Origin: Chitinophagaceae bacterium
GTDB lineage: Bacteria > Bacteroidota > Bacteroidia > Chitinophagales > Chitinophagaceae
Assembly: GCA_014879565.1 (NCBI GenBank)
Contig: JACSRW010000034.1
Location: 30,530 to 94,529 of the forward strand
Length of the DNA: 64,000 nt
Reading direction: 5' to 3'
The notes under the pieces are model-generated. The model had not been told where the DNA came from. It saw nothing but the letters and a program-made list of their open reading frames with translations, and did no database searches. The position numbers and the translations under genes were made by a program. Positions 34,179 through 44,708 of this stretch are shown here, piece after piece (within the stretch, counting starts at the first letter, position 1; every line of letters begins with the position of its first letter).

Positions 34179-35087
34179 ATGAGCGACACCCTTCGTCAAA
34201 AACTCCTTCAGCAGGAAGTGATTCCGCCACCGGGAAACTGGGAACGGATAGCCCGTGAACTGGATGAAAAGGCAGCCTTCCGGACAACCCGTGAAAAACT
34301 ACTGGAGGTTTCGGTTATACCGGCTTCCCGGAACTGGGCAGCTATCACAGACAAACTTTCCGAGCAACATATTTCCGGGAAACTGCTGGAAGCCGAAGTA
34401 CTCCCTCCTGCTGCAGCCTGGCCTTCGATTGTTCAGCAACTGGACCAGAACGGCAGTAAAGAAAAAATCAGGCGATTCCCTTATTTCAGAGCCGCCATTG
34501 CCGCTGCCCTGCTGGTCAGTTCGGGCCTGGCAGTCTGGCAATGGACAAAACCAGCCGCAAACCCCGGTACCGCCGATAAGACAGAATACAGATCCCCTGT
34601 TATACAGGAAAAGGAAGACCCCAACCCTACTGTAACTATTAAAGAACTGGTGAACCCGGAAAAAAGCCGTGCAGTCATCTCAGATGAGGCCCGCGATGAA
34701 GCGGCCCTGGAGGCAAGTAAAAAAACATATGCCCGGCTGGATCTGCCCGCCAGAAAGATTGCGGGACAGGTTTCCAATTTTTATTTCCGGCAGTCGCTTC
34801 CTCTTTTTACAGAACCTGAAACACCGGCAGATGCGGAAACTGTCAAAAGCCCAGCCGGGGCAAGGTATATCACCTTACTTACCCCGGACGGCAATATGAT
34901 TCGCTTATCCCGGAAACTGGAAAGCCTGGTCTGCTGTATATCCGGCGCGGGAGAAGATCCGGCCTGTAATGAACAATTGCGGAAATGGAGAGAACGTATC
35001 ACTACCTCCAGTCTTGGCCATACAGGCGACAGTTTTATGGACCTGCTGCAGCTGATTCACCAGGAGTCGCAGTCAGAAAAGCAATAA
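34179..35087 (+). CDS. Putative anti-sigma factor with three tandem N-terminal repeats
   Basis: A 302-residue single-pass membrane protein of no family I can name. Residues 8-30, 40-62 and 68-90 are three 23-residue repeats without indels, starting KLLQQEVIPPPGNW, KLLEVSVIPASRNW and KLLEAEVLPPAAAW; the pattern is KLLxxxVxPxxxxWxxIxxxLxx. A membrane helix follows (about 103-121), so the repeats are cytoplasmic and the C-terminal 180 residues periplasmic, with a Cys pair and CNEQ near 260. Position right after an ECF sigma gene suggests sequestration of sigma by the repeats; this is inference. No ZAS zinc motif or FecR domain is seen. Confidence 0.65.
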   Translation: MSDTLRQKLLQQEVIPPPGNWERIARELDEKAAFRTTREKLLEVSVIPASRNWAAITDKLSEQHISGKLLEAEVLPPAAAWPSIVQQLDQNGSKEKIRRFPYFRAAIAAALLVSSGLAVWQWTKPAANPGTADKTEYRSPVIQEKEDPNPTVTIKELVNPEKSRAVISDEARDEAALEASKKTYARLDLPARKIAGQVSNFYFRQSLPLFTEPETPADAETVKSPAGARYITLLTPDGNMIRLSRKLESLVCCISGAGEDPACNEQLRKWRERITTSSLGHTGDSFMDLLQLIHQESQSEKQ

Positions 35088-35111
35088 TTACAATTTTTCA
35101 ATTACCATACC

Positions 35112-35549
35112 ATGGGAAGAACCAGAATTGAACTGCCGGCAAAGTTTCGGTTTACCTGCCGGATTCCGGTACGGATTACAGATATTAATTACGGCGGGCA
35201 TGTTGGCAATGACCGCATTTTATCGCTTATCCATGAAGCGCGTGTTGCATACCTGGATAATCTGGGTTTTTCAGAGCTCCGTTTTGCAGGCGCCGGCCTG
35301 ATTATGGCAGATGTGGCGATTGAATTCAAAAAAGAACTTTTCTATGGGGATCAGCTGGAAGTGCAGGTTGAAGCAGGCAACTTCGGCAGCGCCGGTTTTG
35401 ATCTTTTTTATAAACTGGAAAAGATAGTAAATGAGTCTGTGGTGACTGTGGCACATGCCCGTACCGGTATGATCTGCTATGATTATGAAAAGAAAAAACC
35501 GGTGGCCCTTCCTGTTATGGCCCGGGAGAAAATGGAAAACGCGGATTAG
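35112..35549 (+). CDS. Acyl-CoA thioesterase, 4HBT hotdog fold
   Basis: A 145-residue hotdog thioesterase. The active-site region is VRITDINYGGHVGNDRILSLIHEA with the conserved Asp; the central beta strands hold VAIEFKKELFYGDQLEVQVE. It is likely to hydrolyse a short acyl-CoA; substrate unknown. It is the last gene of the sigma-factor run, 24 bases after the putative anti-sigma gene. Its stop codon overlaps the aroE stop codon on the other strand. Confidence 0.85.
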   Translation: MGRTRIELPAKFRFTCRIPVRITDINYGGHVGNDRILSLIHEARVAYLDNLGFSELRFAGAGLIMADVAIEFKKELFYGDQLEVQVEAGNFGSAGFDLFYKLEKIVNESVVTVAHARTGMICYDYEKKKPVALPVMAREKMENAD

Positions 35550-36280
35550 TGTTCATTCCAGATCCGCCAGCTCTCTTCTGCCTGTATCACCAGCATTTCT
35601 TCCCCGTTTTTAACCGTTGCCCCCCGTTCTATTCCTTTCTGGAGAAACAGGGTCAGTGGCGGATTATAAACCAAATCATACAGGAGATGCCCTTCACTAA
35701 TTCCTTCATAAGGCAACGGCGGACACACCGCTGTATCCGGATAAGTACCAAGCGGAGTGGTATTGATCAGAAGCGGGTGCCCGGCTACCAGTTCAGCGGA
35801 AAGCTCATCATAGCTGATGATTCCCGGATGCTGTTTGGACCGGCTTACCTGCAGGTATGTAATGCCCAGTCTGGAGAGCACATGTAAAACGGATTCAGCG
35901 GCCCCGCCGGTACCCAGTACCAGTGCCTGCCCATGCCGGCTTTTCAGCAGGGGTTTCAGGCTTTTTTCAAAACCGGTGACATCCGTATTGAATCCTGTTT
36001 TTTTCCCGTTCCGGATACGAATACAATTACAGGCATGAAGGCCCCGGGGCATTTCAAACTGATCCAGAAAAGGAAGAACCTGTTTTTTATAGGGAATCGT
36101 GACATTCAGCCCTTCCAGGGAAGGATGTTCTGCCAGTAACCGGGGGAATTCATCTATCGCCTGCAACGGGTAGAGATCATAAGTACAATCCGTCCGCGCC
36201 TCCCGCCTGAATTTTTCCGTAAAATATTTTTTGGAAAAAGAATGGGTAAGCGGTAAACCGATCAGGCCAAACTGCCGCAT
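35546..36280 (-). CDS. aroE: Shikimate dehydrogenase
   Basis: Reduces 3-dehydroshikimate to shikimate with NADPH in aromatic amino acid synthesis. 244 residues, slightly shorter than E. coli AroE (272). Motifs: GLIGLPLTHSFSKKYF, GLNVTIPYKKQVLPFLD with catalytic lysine, NTDVTGF, and the nucleotide-binding ALVLGTGGAAESVLHVL. The start codon overlaps the stop of the upstream phosphosulfolactate synthase gene (TGATG), so they are translationally coupled. Confidence 0.93.
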   Translation of the reverse strand: MRQFGLIGLPLTHSFSKKYFTEKFRREARTDCTYDLYPLQAIDEFPRLLAEHPSLEGLNVTIPYKKQVLPFLDQFEMPRGLHACNCIRIRNGKKTGFNTDVTGFEKSLKPLLKSRHGQALVLGTGGAAESVLHVLSRLGITYLQVSRSKQHPGIISYDELSAELVAGHPLLINTTPLGTYPDTAVCPPLPYEGISEGHLLYDLVYNPPLTLFLQKGIERGATVKNGEEMLVIQAEESWRIWNEH

Positions 36281-37053
36281 CAGACAGTTTCTTTTTTATC
36301 CAGGTATAACATAAAAGTATCTCCCCGCAATCCGATCCGCATGGCCTCCAGGGGAATCACTTCTGTGGGGGCAATATTTCCGAGGTTGGCATTACAACCG
36401 AGTAATTCAATAAAATAAAGCTGCTGGGCTTTCTGCGGCGCTTCCCAGATAATCCTTTCCCCGGGTATTTGTGTAAGAATCTCCTGTACCAGACCTTCTC
36501 TGACCTCACCACTGCCCCTGTAAATACCTACATTACCGGCTTCGCGGGCTTCGGCAATGACATAGGTAGAACCGGCTTCCAGTTCTGCCCGCATCAGTTC
36601 AATCCATTTGTAGGGAGGAATAATATGGGTGGCGTCTTTGCTTCCCACTTCGCTGAGTACAGTTCCGTGTTTTGTCAGTTTTTCAATATAGCCGCATTTT
36701 TCCGCATGCGGTATGGTTATGGAACCGTCACTGACCTCCATATAACTGATGCCGAAATCGCGGCAAACGCTGATATAATCTTCAAACTGGTTCCGGATCA
36801 GGAATGCTTCAAAGAGGGTTCCCCCGAAATATACGGGGATATCATAATTGCGGTACACTTCCAGTTTTTCCCGCAGGTTGGGGGTTACGAAAGATGTTCC
36901 GAAACCCAGTTTCACTATATCCACATGCGGATGTGCCACGGAAAGAAAATTCCGCGCTTCTTCCACACTCAGTCCTTTATCCATCACCATGGTGATACCT
37001 GAAATACGGGGTTTCTGATGCCTGTCCGGAATTTGTGTGAGATTGTAATTCAT
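36280..37053 (-). CDS. Phosphosulfolactate synthase homologue (ComA family)
   Basis: A 257-residue TIM-barrel protein of the ComA family, which in methanogens joins sulfite and phosphoenolpyruvate to give phosphosulfolactate. Visible motifs are ISGITMVMDKGLSVEEARNF, VDIVKLGFGTSFV, YFGGTLFEAF, ISYMEVSDGSITIP, VLSEVGSKD and YVIAEARE. Bacteroidota do not make coenzyme M, so the product may feed sulfolactate, cysteate or sulfonolipid synthesis, or the reaction may differ. The gene is upstream of and coupled to aroE, which also consumes a PEP-derived metabolite. No other sulfonate genes are in the window. Confidence 0.85.
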   Translation of the reverse strand: MNYNLTQIPDRHQKPRISGITMVMDKGLSVEEARNFLSVAHPHVDIVKLGFGTSFVTPNLREKLEVYRNYDIPVYFGGTLFEAFLIRNQFEDYISVCRDFGISYMEVSDGSITIPHAEKCGYIEKLTKHGTVLSEVGSKDATHIIPPYKWIELMRAELEAGSTYVIAEAREAGNVGIYRGSGEVREGLVQEILTQIPGERIIWEAPQKAQQLYFIELLGCNANLGNIAPTEVIPLEAMRIGLRGDTFMLYLDKKETV

Positions 37054-37140
37054 ACTGCTTCTGTTGGTTGGATGAACGCCTTTTTAAACGCGGCAAAAAT
37101 AGGGAAGATTAACCTGAACCGGCATGATTTGTCAGGAGCA

Positions 37141-38565
37141 TCAGATTGACTTGCGTCTTTTATAACGGGCCAGCAAATCCACCAGTTGCTGATGTTGCAG
37201 CAAAGGGGGGTGCAGGGCTACCATTCTGCTGAGCAGTTTGGGTGCCGCCTGTAAAGCGTTTTCCAGTTGTATCAGGGCCTCCTTGGAACGGCCGTCTGCA
37301 AACAAAACAGCGGCTTTATAATAAATAAACAGGGGTTTATTCCCGGTGAGTTGCAGCGCGGCATCAAGTTGTTCAAGTGCTTCATCCAGAAAACCTGCCC
37401 GGAAAAGACAGCGGGTCAGTGCCTCCCAACCTTTGGTGCTGCGGGGGCGTAACCGCACCACCTGGGTAAAATACTGTATGGCTTCCCGGTACTGGCCCTG
37501 GTATAGTTTACATTCTCCTGCCAGCAAATGATAGTCCGGCTGGTTCCGGTGCATTTTCAGGGCCGTTTCCAATTGACGGAAACATGCCTGCCACTGCCCC
37601 TCATTAAAATAGGTACAGGCGATTTTGTAGATCAGTTTACTGTCATCCTGCCGGAGGTGTGAGGCCTTTCTGTAGTAAAACCTGGCCTGCGCCGGATTTT
37701 TCAGCTTTTCATAACAATACCCGATGGCTTCAAATATCACATCTTCCGGTTTGGCAATTTCATTCACTTTTTCAAGCGCTTCAATAGCCTCCCTGTATTT
37801 ACGAAGACGGATATAAGCATCCCCCATATTCCGGTAGGCATAATCAAATTTTTCCTCAATGGTAATGGCGAATTTATACGCGTCAATGGCTTTCTCATAG
37901 AGTTTTAACCCCTGGTAAGCCGCGGCCAGGTTAAACCAGGCCAGTTCATTATAAGGGTAATCGTCAATAATCTGCTGATGCAACCGGATTCCCTCTTCAT
38001 TCCGTCCGGTAAAATCCGTCCAGAAACAGATTTTATACAGCGCTTCTTCATTGGTGGGTTCGGCTTCCAGCACCAGCCGCAGGCAATCAAACACCTTGTC
38101 AAAATTTTCGTAATCATCATACACATCCGCCAGCTCAAACAACAGTTCTGTCCGGTCCTCCCCTTCAAAACTGCCAATTGCCTCTTCCAGTAATTCAACT
38201 GCTTTCTCCTGCTGATCCAGTGCCAGATACGCTTCCGTTTTCAGGATATAATTGTTGATATCTCTTGCATCCAGCAAACTGGCCTGGTCAAGTATATCCA
38301 GGGCCTCGCGGTAACGGCGCAGGGCCAGCATCACATCGGCCTTTTTTACCTGCAGCAGGGCCGAATACGGATATTGTTCACAGGCCATATCCGCTGCCAG
38401 CAGGGCGGTTTTCAGCTCATCCTGTTCCTGGTAATGTTCGATAATTTTTTCAAAAGATTCTTCTTCGATAAACGACTGGGGGCGGCCATTTTTCAGATTT
38501 TCAAACCGGTATAGCAACTCCCTGAGGCGCTCGCTGTCTTCCCGGTAGGGATTATCCTGCTGCAT
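37141..38565 (-). CDS. Tetratricopeptide repeat protein
   Basis: A 474-residue soluble protein built almost entirely of TPR units (for example ALDILDQASLLDARDINNYI, NEEALYKICFWTDFTGRNEE and AIDAYKFAITIEEKFDYAYR), from about residue 35 to 460. There is no signal peptide or membrane helix, so it is likely a cytoplasmic scaffold. It is transcribed alone, upstream of the ComA homologue at a distance of 87 bases. Function unknown. Confidence 0.85.
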   Translation of the reverse strand: MQQDNPYREDSERLRELLYRFENLKNGRPQSFIEEESFEKIIEHYQEQDELKTALLAADMACEQYPYSALLQVKKADVMLALRRYREALDILDQASLLDARDINNYILKTEAYLALDQQEKAVELLEEAIGSFEGEDRTELLFELADVYDDYENFDKVFDCLRLVLEAEPTNEEALYKICFWTDFTGRNEEGIRLHQQIIDDYPYNELAWFNLAAAYQGLKLYEKAIDAYKFAITIEEKFDYAYRNMGDAYIRLRKYREAIEALEKVNEIAKPEDVIFEAIGYCYEKLKNPAQARFYYRKASHLRQDDSKLIYKIACTYFNEGQWQACFRQLETALKMHRNQPDYHLLAGECKLYQGQYREAIQYFTQVVRLRPRSTKGWEALTRCLFRAGFLDEALEQLDAALQLTGNKPLFIYYKAAVLFADGRSKEALIQLENALQAAPKLLSRMVALHPPLLQHQQLVDLLARYKRRKSI

Positions 38566-38813
38566 GTTTGCGGGTCTTTAAATGAACGGATCGTTTTGGG
38601 CCGGGTTCAGACAGCAAAATCCCTTTGCCCCCTGAAATTGGTTGTTATCAACAAGTTAAGTATTATTTTCCGGGACTACCGGCCTCAAGTTTTCCCCAAA
38701 TGTGCAAAATTGAAAGATTTTCTGTTACAGATTTGTAACATTTTACCCTCAGCGCCGTTAATAGAATATTAAAGTTCTGGACGAACGGTTATTTAAGTTT
38801 TCTTTTTTGTCAG

Positions 38814-38821
38814 TACATTTG
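38814..38821 (+). promoter_or_regulatory. -7 element overlapping the leader of the 38827 gene
   Basis: TACATTTG matches TAnnTTTG and ends five bases before the ATG. A TTTA at 38792-38795 is 18 bases upstream as a weak -33. If used, transcription would begin at or within a few bases of the start codon. Confidence 0.4.
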
Positions 38822-38826
38822 TAAAG

Positions 38827-39198
38827 ATGAAAAAATTCAGGCTGACCATATTAGCTAAAAACGGGTTGAAAAAAATGGGCATTGTGCTTGTTTTTGCCTT
38901 ATCCGGGGCTGCTTCTTTTGCCACCCTGGGTGATGGCAAAAAATCAGCTAATAAGCCCAGTACCAGCCTGCTATCTGATCGTACAGTCAGCAAACCCGGT
39001 TCTTTCAGCCTGAAATCAGGTTATAATTATCGCGGTAATACCATTCTCAATTCGGCCTCCGATAAAAGAACAATCCGGCTGAACACCGTTGTCACCGTAC
39101 AAAAAGGCCGTACTACTTTCACCGTGCCTCTTCGTAAAAATGTGGTGATCAATAAAGTAAAACTGGATTTGGGTAACCGCCAGTTTCAGCCCCGTTAA
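38827..39198 (+). CDS. Hypothetical secreted protein
   Basis: A 123-residue protein I do not recognise. An N-terminal signal peptide is likely (basic start KKFRLTILAKNGLKK, hydrophobic MGIVLVFALSGAASFA). The mature part is small, basic and beta-rich, with paired strands RTIRLNTVVTVQKGRTTFTV and KVKLDLGNRQFQPR. Its stop overlaps the stop of the convergent gene by three bases. The high Lys/Arg content suggests it may bind an acidic partner, but no function is assigned. Confidence 0.65.
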   Translation: MKKFRLTILAKNGLKKMGIVLVFALSGAASFATLGDGKKSANKPSTSLLSDRTVSKPGSFSLKSGYNYRGNTILNSASDKRTIRLNTVVTVQKGRTTFTVPLRKNVVINKVKLDLGNRQFQPR

Positions 39199-39863
39199 TT
39201 CGCCGGCTTTCCCCCTTTACTTTCCTCATAAGTCATGACCCGGTAACCCGACCGGGGCAGATCAAATTTTGATTGCGGTACAGGATTGAAATTAATCGTG
39301 GAAACGGTATACGTTACCAGCATATTTCCAAGGGTCGCCTCATATTGCATGGCCAGTCCGGGCAGGTTGCGGTTCAGGTACTGAAAGTCTTTGTTCACCG
39401 GTACCAGGTCCCGGGTAAAATATACATTGAACGTACTGCCATCGGTCAGTTTCCCGGTTGCTTTCTGACAGGTATAACCGGCAATGGTTTTGTATTCTTC
39501 CGCATAGCTAAAACTGATCCCTTCATACTTTTTATTGGACTCCTTCCAGTTTTCCGGAGTCATGGTTATCATATACTTCTGATCGCCATATTCTTTTAAA
39601 ACCGTAACCTGTCCTGTTTTGCCATCCACTATAGTGGCCTGGGTTCCAAGGGAACTGATCATATCTGACCGGGATGAGCCGGCCTTCAGGTATACCACGC
39701 TGGTTGCTCCATCCAGTAAATCAGCAGCCTGCGGGGTTTTATTGCTGGTATTGATCACTATATCATAAGAGATGGTAGCTTCCGTAAGCCGGCGTTGCCC
39801 TTCTGATAACCCGGAGCAGAGCAGCAGTACAGAAAGCAAAACGAAAGACAGTATCTTTTTCAT
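39195..39863 (-). CDS. Secreted GLPGLI-like/DUF4412-like protein
   Basis: A 222-residue exported protein, start ATG 39863 chosen because it gives a signal peptide (MKKILSFVLLSVLLLCSGLS); the frame upstream lacks one. The region TIAGYTCQKATGKLTDGSTF, YFTRDLVPVN and NRNLPGLAMQYEA resembles the GLPGLI family of Bacteroidota periplasmic proteins, in which a Cys and a GLPGL motif are conserved. Function unknown. It sits downstream of yidC on the same strand, separated by a terminator. Confidence 0.7.
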   Translation of the reverse strand: MKKILSFVLLSVLLLCSGLSEGQRRLTEATISYDIVINTSNKTPQAADLLDGATSVVYLKAGSSRSDMISSLGTQATIVDGKTGQVTVLKEYGDQKYMITMTPENWKESNKKYEGISFSYAEEYKTIAGYTCQKATGKLTDGSTFNVYFTRDLVPVNKDFQYLNRNLPGLAMQYEATLGNMLVTYTVSTINFNPVPQSKFDLPRSGYRVMTYEESKGGKPAN

Positions 39864-39933
39864 GTTCCTTAGCATTATACTGGTTAAATAAAAAGACGTG
39901 CCAAAGTAACCAATAAGTTGCTTAAAATAAAAA

Positions 39934-39960
39934 ACCGGGTACCTGGAGAGGCTGCCCGGT
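39934..39960 (-). terminator. Terminator of yidC
   Basis: Stem ACCGGG (39934-39939) with CCCGGT (39955-39960), extended imperfectly inside; on the minus strand followed by T6 and AT-rich bases. It lies 25 bases past the yidC stop. Confidence 0.7.
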
Positions 39961-39984
39961 CTGAAAAAACAATTTTTTAACAAA

Positions 39985-41844
39985 TCAGCGCTTGTTCCGC
40001 TGCTGCATTTCTTTCATTTTCTTCTGCTGCTCCTGCATCTGTTCCATCCGCTCCTGCCATTTGGATTTGGTCTTCGGTTTTTTGCGGTTTTCCTCAATTT
40101 TTGCCAGGATCTTATCGTGATCAATAATATAGTTCTGGATAATGAACTGCAGAATAAGGGTTACGATATTAGACACGGTATAGTACCAGGTAAGGGCCGC
40201 CGGAAGACTGTTAAAGAAGAACAGGAGAAATACCGGGAATATATACGGCAGGTACTTCATCATCGGGTTGCCCTGGTCGGGTGTCATACTCATACTGTAC
40301 CAGGAAATCAGAAAACTGGTTAGGGTAGCCGTTACATTAAACATACTAAGATGACTGCCCATCAAAGGGATATTAAACCCGAACTTGATGGGATCATCGT
40401 AGGCAGCGAGGTCGTTTGCCCAGAGAAATTCGGCGCCGCGCAGGCTGACTTCAGCATTAAAGAAACTGAAGAGGGCAAAAAAGATCGGGATCTGTAAAAG
40501 GGCCGGCACACATCCCCCCAGCGGGTTGACACCTGCTTCCCGGAAAAGCTTCATCTGTTCCATACTCATTGCCTGCTGGTCACCGCCCAATTTTTCCTTG
40601 AGTTTGGCAATTTCCGGACGCAGTGCTTTCATCTTGGCCCCGCTCAGGTAACTGGAATAGGTCAGCGGAGATATCAGCAGCCGGATAAAAAGTGTCAGCA
40701 GGGCAATCGCAAGTCCCATACTGCCCGCGCTCATATTTTTGAAAAATTCAAAAATGGGCAGGATCACAAACCGGTTCAGCGGCCGTACAAACGCGTACAT
40801 CCCTTGTCCGAGATTGACCAGTTTCTCAAAACGCTGGTCATATTTTTTCAGGATATGGTAATCGGATGGTCCGTAATAAAGGCTGAATCCTGCCGTGGCA
40901 GAAGTACCGGCCGGGAGTTTCAGCTTCATGTTTGCCGTGGATTGTACAAGGGTCCGGCTGCTGTCGGCCGGCTCAATCCATTCCATCTTACCGGAACTGA
41001 AGGGCTGTTTGGACACGAGAATAGTGAAAAAGAAACGCTGACGTATTCCCAGCCAGTTTACCGGTTTACCGAAATCCTTATCGTGTGTTTTGCTGATTGT
41101 ATGGTAGTCAAATTCATCCCCAGTTACATAACCCACCTGAGTATTCTGCCTTTCGTAACTGATATCCGATTCCTGCTGCACAGCGGCATACTGCCAGTTC
41201 AGGTTCAGGTTCCCGTCGGTCAGTAATTTATCCGCGCCGTTGAATGCTGCGTCAAATCCAACCATATACTCATCCGGATGAAGGGTATACTTGTGCACGA
41301 TGGCTGAAGTACTGTTGCTGTCTGATGACTGAAGACTGAAGGAATAGGTACGGGTTCCGTTGGCAGCTGTGGCAGAATCCACTTTATTAAAAAAGAGTTC
41401 GGCCGTCTGTGCAGTCTGGTTAGGGGCCGTCTGAACCGGGTAACTCAGCCGGTCAAACCCGGTGGAAGCCAGGAGAACCGGTTTACCGTCCGGAGTTTTA
41501 AAGTTTTTCAGTTCCACTTTACGGACCTGGCCTCCTTTGGTGCTGAAGGTCACCTTCATCAGGTTATTTTCAGCTACAATCAGCTGCTCTGTTCCGGTAG
41601 CGGCATCCCGGAAAGAACCGGCCGTTACAACCCGCTGCTGGGTATCGGCCCGGGCACTGTCTTTTTTCAGGACCAGGGTATCTGTTTTGGGACCATTGGC
41701 AGCAGCGAGTGAGTCCGCTACAAATTTTTCACGGGCTTTTTGTTTGCTGTATTTCAGCTGTTCCTGGTTATTGTAATAGAAATACGCAAAAAACAGCAGG
41801 GCCAGGACCACAAAGCCGATGACAGTATTACGGTCAAAGTTCAT
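39985..41844 (-). CDS. yidC: Membrane protein insertase YidC
   Basis: A 619-residue Oxa1/YidC insertase. An N-terminal membrane anchor (VIGFVVLALLFFAYFYYN) precedes a large periplasmic domain, then the conserved insertase core starting near GMYAFVRPLNRFVILPIFEF with LTLFIRLLISPLTYSSYLSG, GGCVPALLQIPIFFALFSFF, and a charged C-terminus full of Lys/Met/Gln. It works with or without SecYEG. It is likely in one transcript with pyrG, 75 bases upstream, although TATCTTTG (41867-41874, minus) gives a possible promoter of its own. Confidence 0.95.
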   Translation of the reverse strand: MNFDRNTVIGFVVLALLFFAYFYYNNQEQLKYSKQKAREKFVADSLAAANGPKTDTLVLKKDSARADTQQRVVTAGSFRDAATGTEQLIVAENNLMKVTFSTKGGQVRKVELKNFKTPDGKPVLLASTGFDRLSYPVQTAPNQTAQTAELFFNKVDSATAANGTRTYSFSLQSSDSNSTSAIVHKYTLHPDEYMVGFDAAFNGADKLLTDGNLNLNWQYAAVQQESDISYERQNTQVGYVTGDEFDYHTISKTHDKDFGKPVNWLGIRQRFFFTILVSKQPFSSGKMEWIEPADSSRTLVQSTANMKLKLPAGTSATAGFSLYYGPSDYHILKKYDQRFEKLVNLGQGMYAFVRPLNRFVILPIFEFFKNMSAGSMGLAIALLTLFIRLLISPLTYSSYLSGAKMKALRPEIAKLKEKLGGDQQAMSMEQMKLFREAGVNPLGGCVPALLQIPIFFALFSFFNAEVSLRGAEFLWANDLAAYDDPIKFGFNIPLMGSHLSMFNVTATLTSFLISWYSMSMTPDQGNPMMKYLPYIFPVFLLFFFNSLPAALTWYYTVSNIVTLILQFIIQNYIIDHDKILAKIEENRKKPKTKSKWQERMEQMQEQQKKMKEMQQRNKR

Positions 41845-41866
41845 TCCGGAAGAAAATTTAAGGTCG

Positions 41867-41874
41867 CAAAGATA
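41867..41874 (-). promoter_or_regulatory. Possible -7 element of yidC
   Basis: TATCTTTG on the minus strand, 22 bases before the yidC start codon. No convincing -33 TTTG is found at 19-20 bases. Confidence 0.35.
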
Positions 41875-41919
41875 GGGTAAACGGCTGTCAGTTGGCCGGA
41901 ATCAGGTTCCGGCGGTCAT

Positions 41920-43575
<1,656 letters not shown>

Positions 43576-43583
43576 TCAGTTAT

Positions 43584-43591
43584 CAAACTTA
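43584..43591 (-). promoter_or_regulatory. Possible -7 element of pyrG
   Basis: TAAGTTTG on the minus strand, 14 bases before the pyrG start codon; no clear -33 TTTG at the expected distance. Confidence 0.35.
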
Positions 43592-43802
43592 TAGGCAGGT
43601 GGTAAAAAAAGCAGTCTTAACCGGTTGACCGGAATCAATAATCAAAGCCGCCAAAAAAGACTGATGAAACCCCACCCTGCTGACCATCGGAAGTAGTTCG
43701 GTAGAAATATCCGGGAGGTCGTGTAAAGGTAAAGAGAATTTTCCGAGTCCGGAAAATGAAGGATAAGATGTGGAAAAACTCCGGTCTTTCCGGTATTCCT
43801 GT

Positions 43803-44600
43803 TCAGTCTTTCTGGATTTTATGATAACTGGCCACCAGTCCCCTTATCAGGGAGGAACTGAAGCCCTGGTGTTCCATTTCATTCAGCCCGGCAATGGTAC
43901 AGCCTTTCGGAGTGGTCACTTTATCAATTTCATATTCGGGATGGGTACCTTTTTCGAGCAGCAGTTCTGCCGCCCCTTTGATGGTTTGCGCCGCGATCAG
44001 GGAAGCGGTTGCGGCATCAAACCCGATTTCAATCCCCCCCTGGATATTGGCCCGGATATACCGCATGGCATAGGCGGTACCGCAGGCGCCAAGAACCGTG
44101 GCCGCGTCCATCAGTTTTTCATCAATAAGGGTTGTTTTGCCCAGCTGGCTGAAAAGGTCATTTATATAATCAATTTGTATTTTACTCGCACCGGCATGGG
44201 CAAGACAGGTCATGCTCTGCTGGATGGCAATGGCGGTATTGGGCATGGCACGGATAACGGGCACCGGTTTGCCAATTGCTTTCTGTAACTGTTCTATCCA
44301 AACACCGGTTATAACGGAGACGACTATGTGCTTTTTGGGATTCAGCAGTGTACGGATCTCTTTTACAATTTCCGCATAATTGTATGGTTTTACAGCAAGG
44401 ATGACCACTTCGGCCTCCCTGACTGCTTTTTTGTTATCCCTGTGCACCATACAGCCCCTTTCAGAAAAACGGGCGAGGGGTGACAGGTTGCGGCGGGTGA
44501 TACTGATTTCCACCGGGCGGCTGAATTCACTCATGATCAGTCCGTCGGCAATAGCCGCGCCCAGGTTTCCGCCTCCGATGATGGCAATTTTTTTTGACAT
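43803..44600 (-). CDS. proC: Pyrroline-5-carboxylate reductase
   Basis: Last step of proline biosynthesis. 265 residues with the N-terminal NAD(P) fold KIAIIGGGNLGAAIADGL, the middle VIRAMPNTAIAIQQSMTCLA, and the C-terminal signature in VTTPKGCTIAGLNEMEHQGF. A -7-like TAAATTTG lies 20 bases upstream (44620-44627). About 230 bases between its stop and pyrG contain no gene I can support. Confidence 0.95.
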   Translation of the reverse strand: MSKKIAIIGGGNLGAAIADGLIMSEFSRPVEISITRRNLSPLARFSERGCMVHRDNKKAVREAEVVILAVKPYNYAEIVKEIRTLLNPKKHIVVSVITGVWIEQLQKAIGKPVPVIRAMPNTAIAIQQSMTCLAHAGASKIQIDYINDLFSQLGKTTLIDEKLMDAATVLGACGTAYAMRYIRANIQGGIEIGFDAATASLIAAQTIKGAAELLLEKGTHPEYEIDKVTTPKGCTIAGLNEMEHQGFSSSLIRGLVASYHKIQKD

Positions 44601-44619
44601 GCAGCTGTTGTTGTTTCAG

Positions 44620-44627
44620 CAAATTTA
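44620..44627 (-). promoter_or_regulatory. Possible -7 element of proC
   Basis: TAAATTTG on the minus strand, 19 bases before the proC start codon; no matching -33 box was found. Confidence 0.35.
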
Positions 44628-44708
44628 CTGCATAAACAACCGGGCTCCGCCTATAGCGAAATAAAATATAAAAAATGAACGTCTGTTAGAGGTAAGATTT
44701 TCTGCTGC

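Noticed and set aside
34179..35087. FecR-type anti-sigma factor
   Set aside because: No FecR domain motif is seen, and the N-terminus consists of different repeats.
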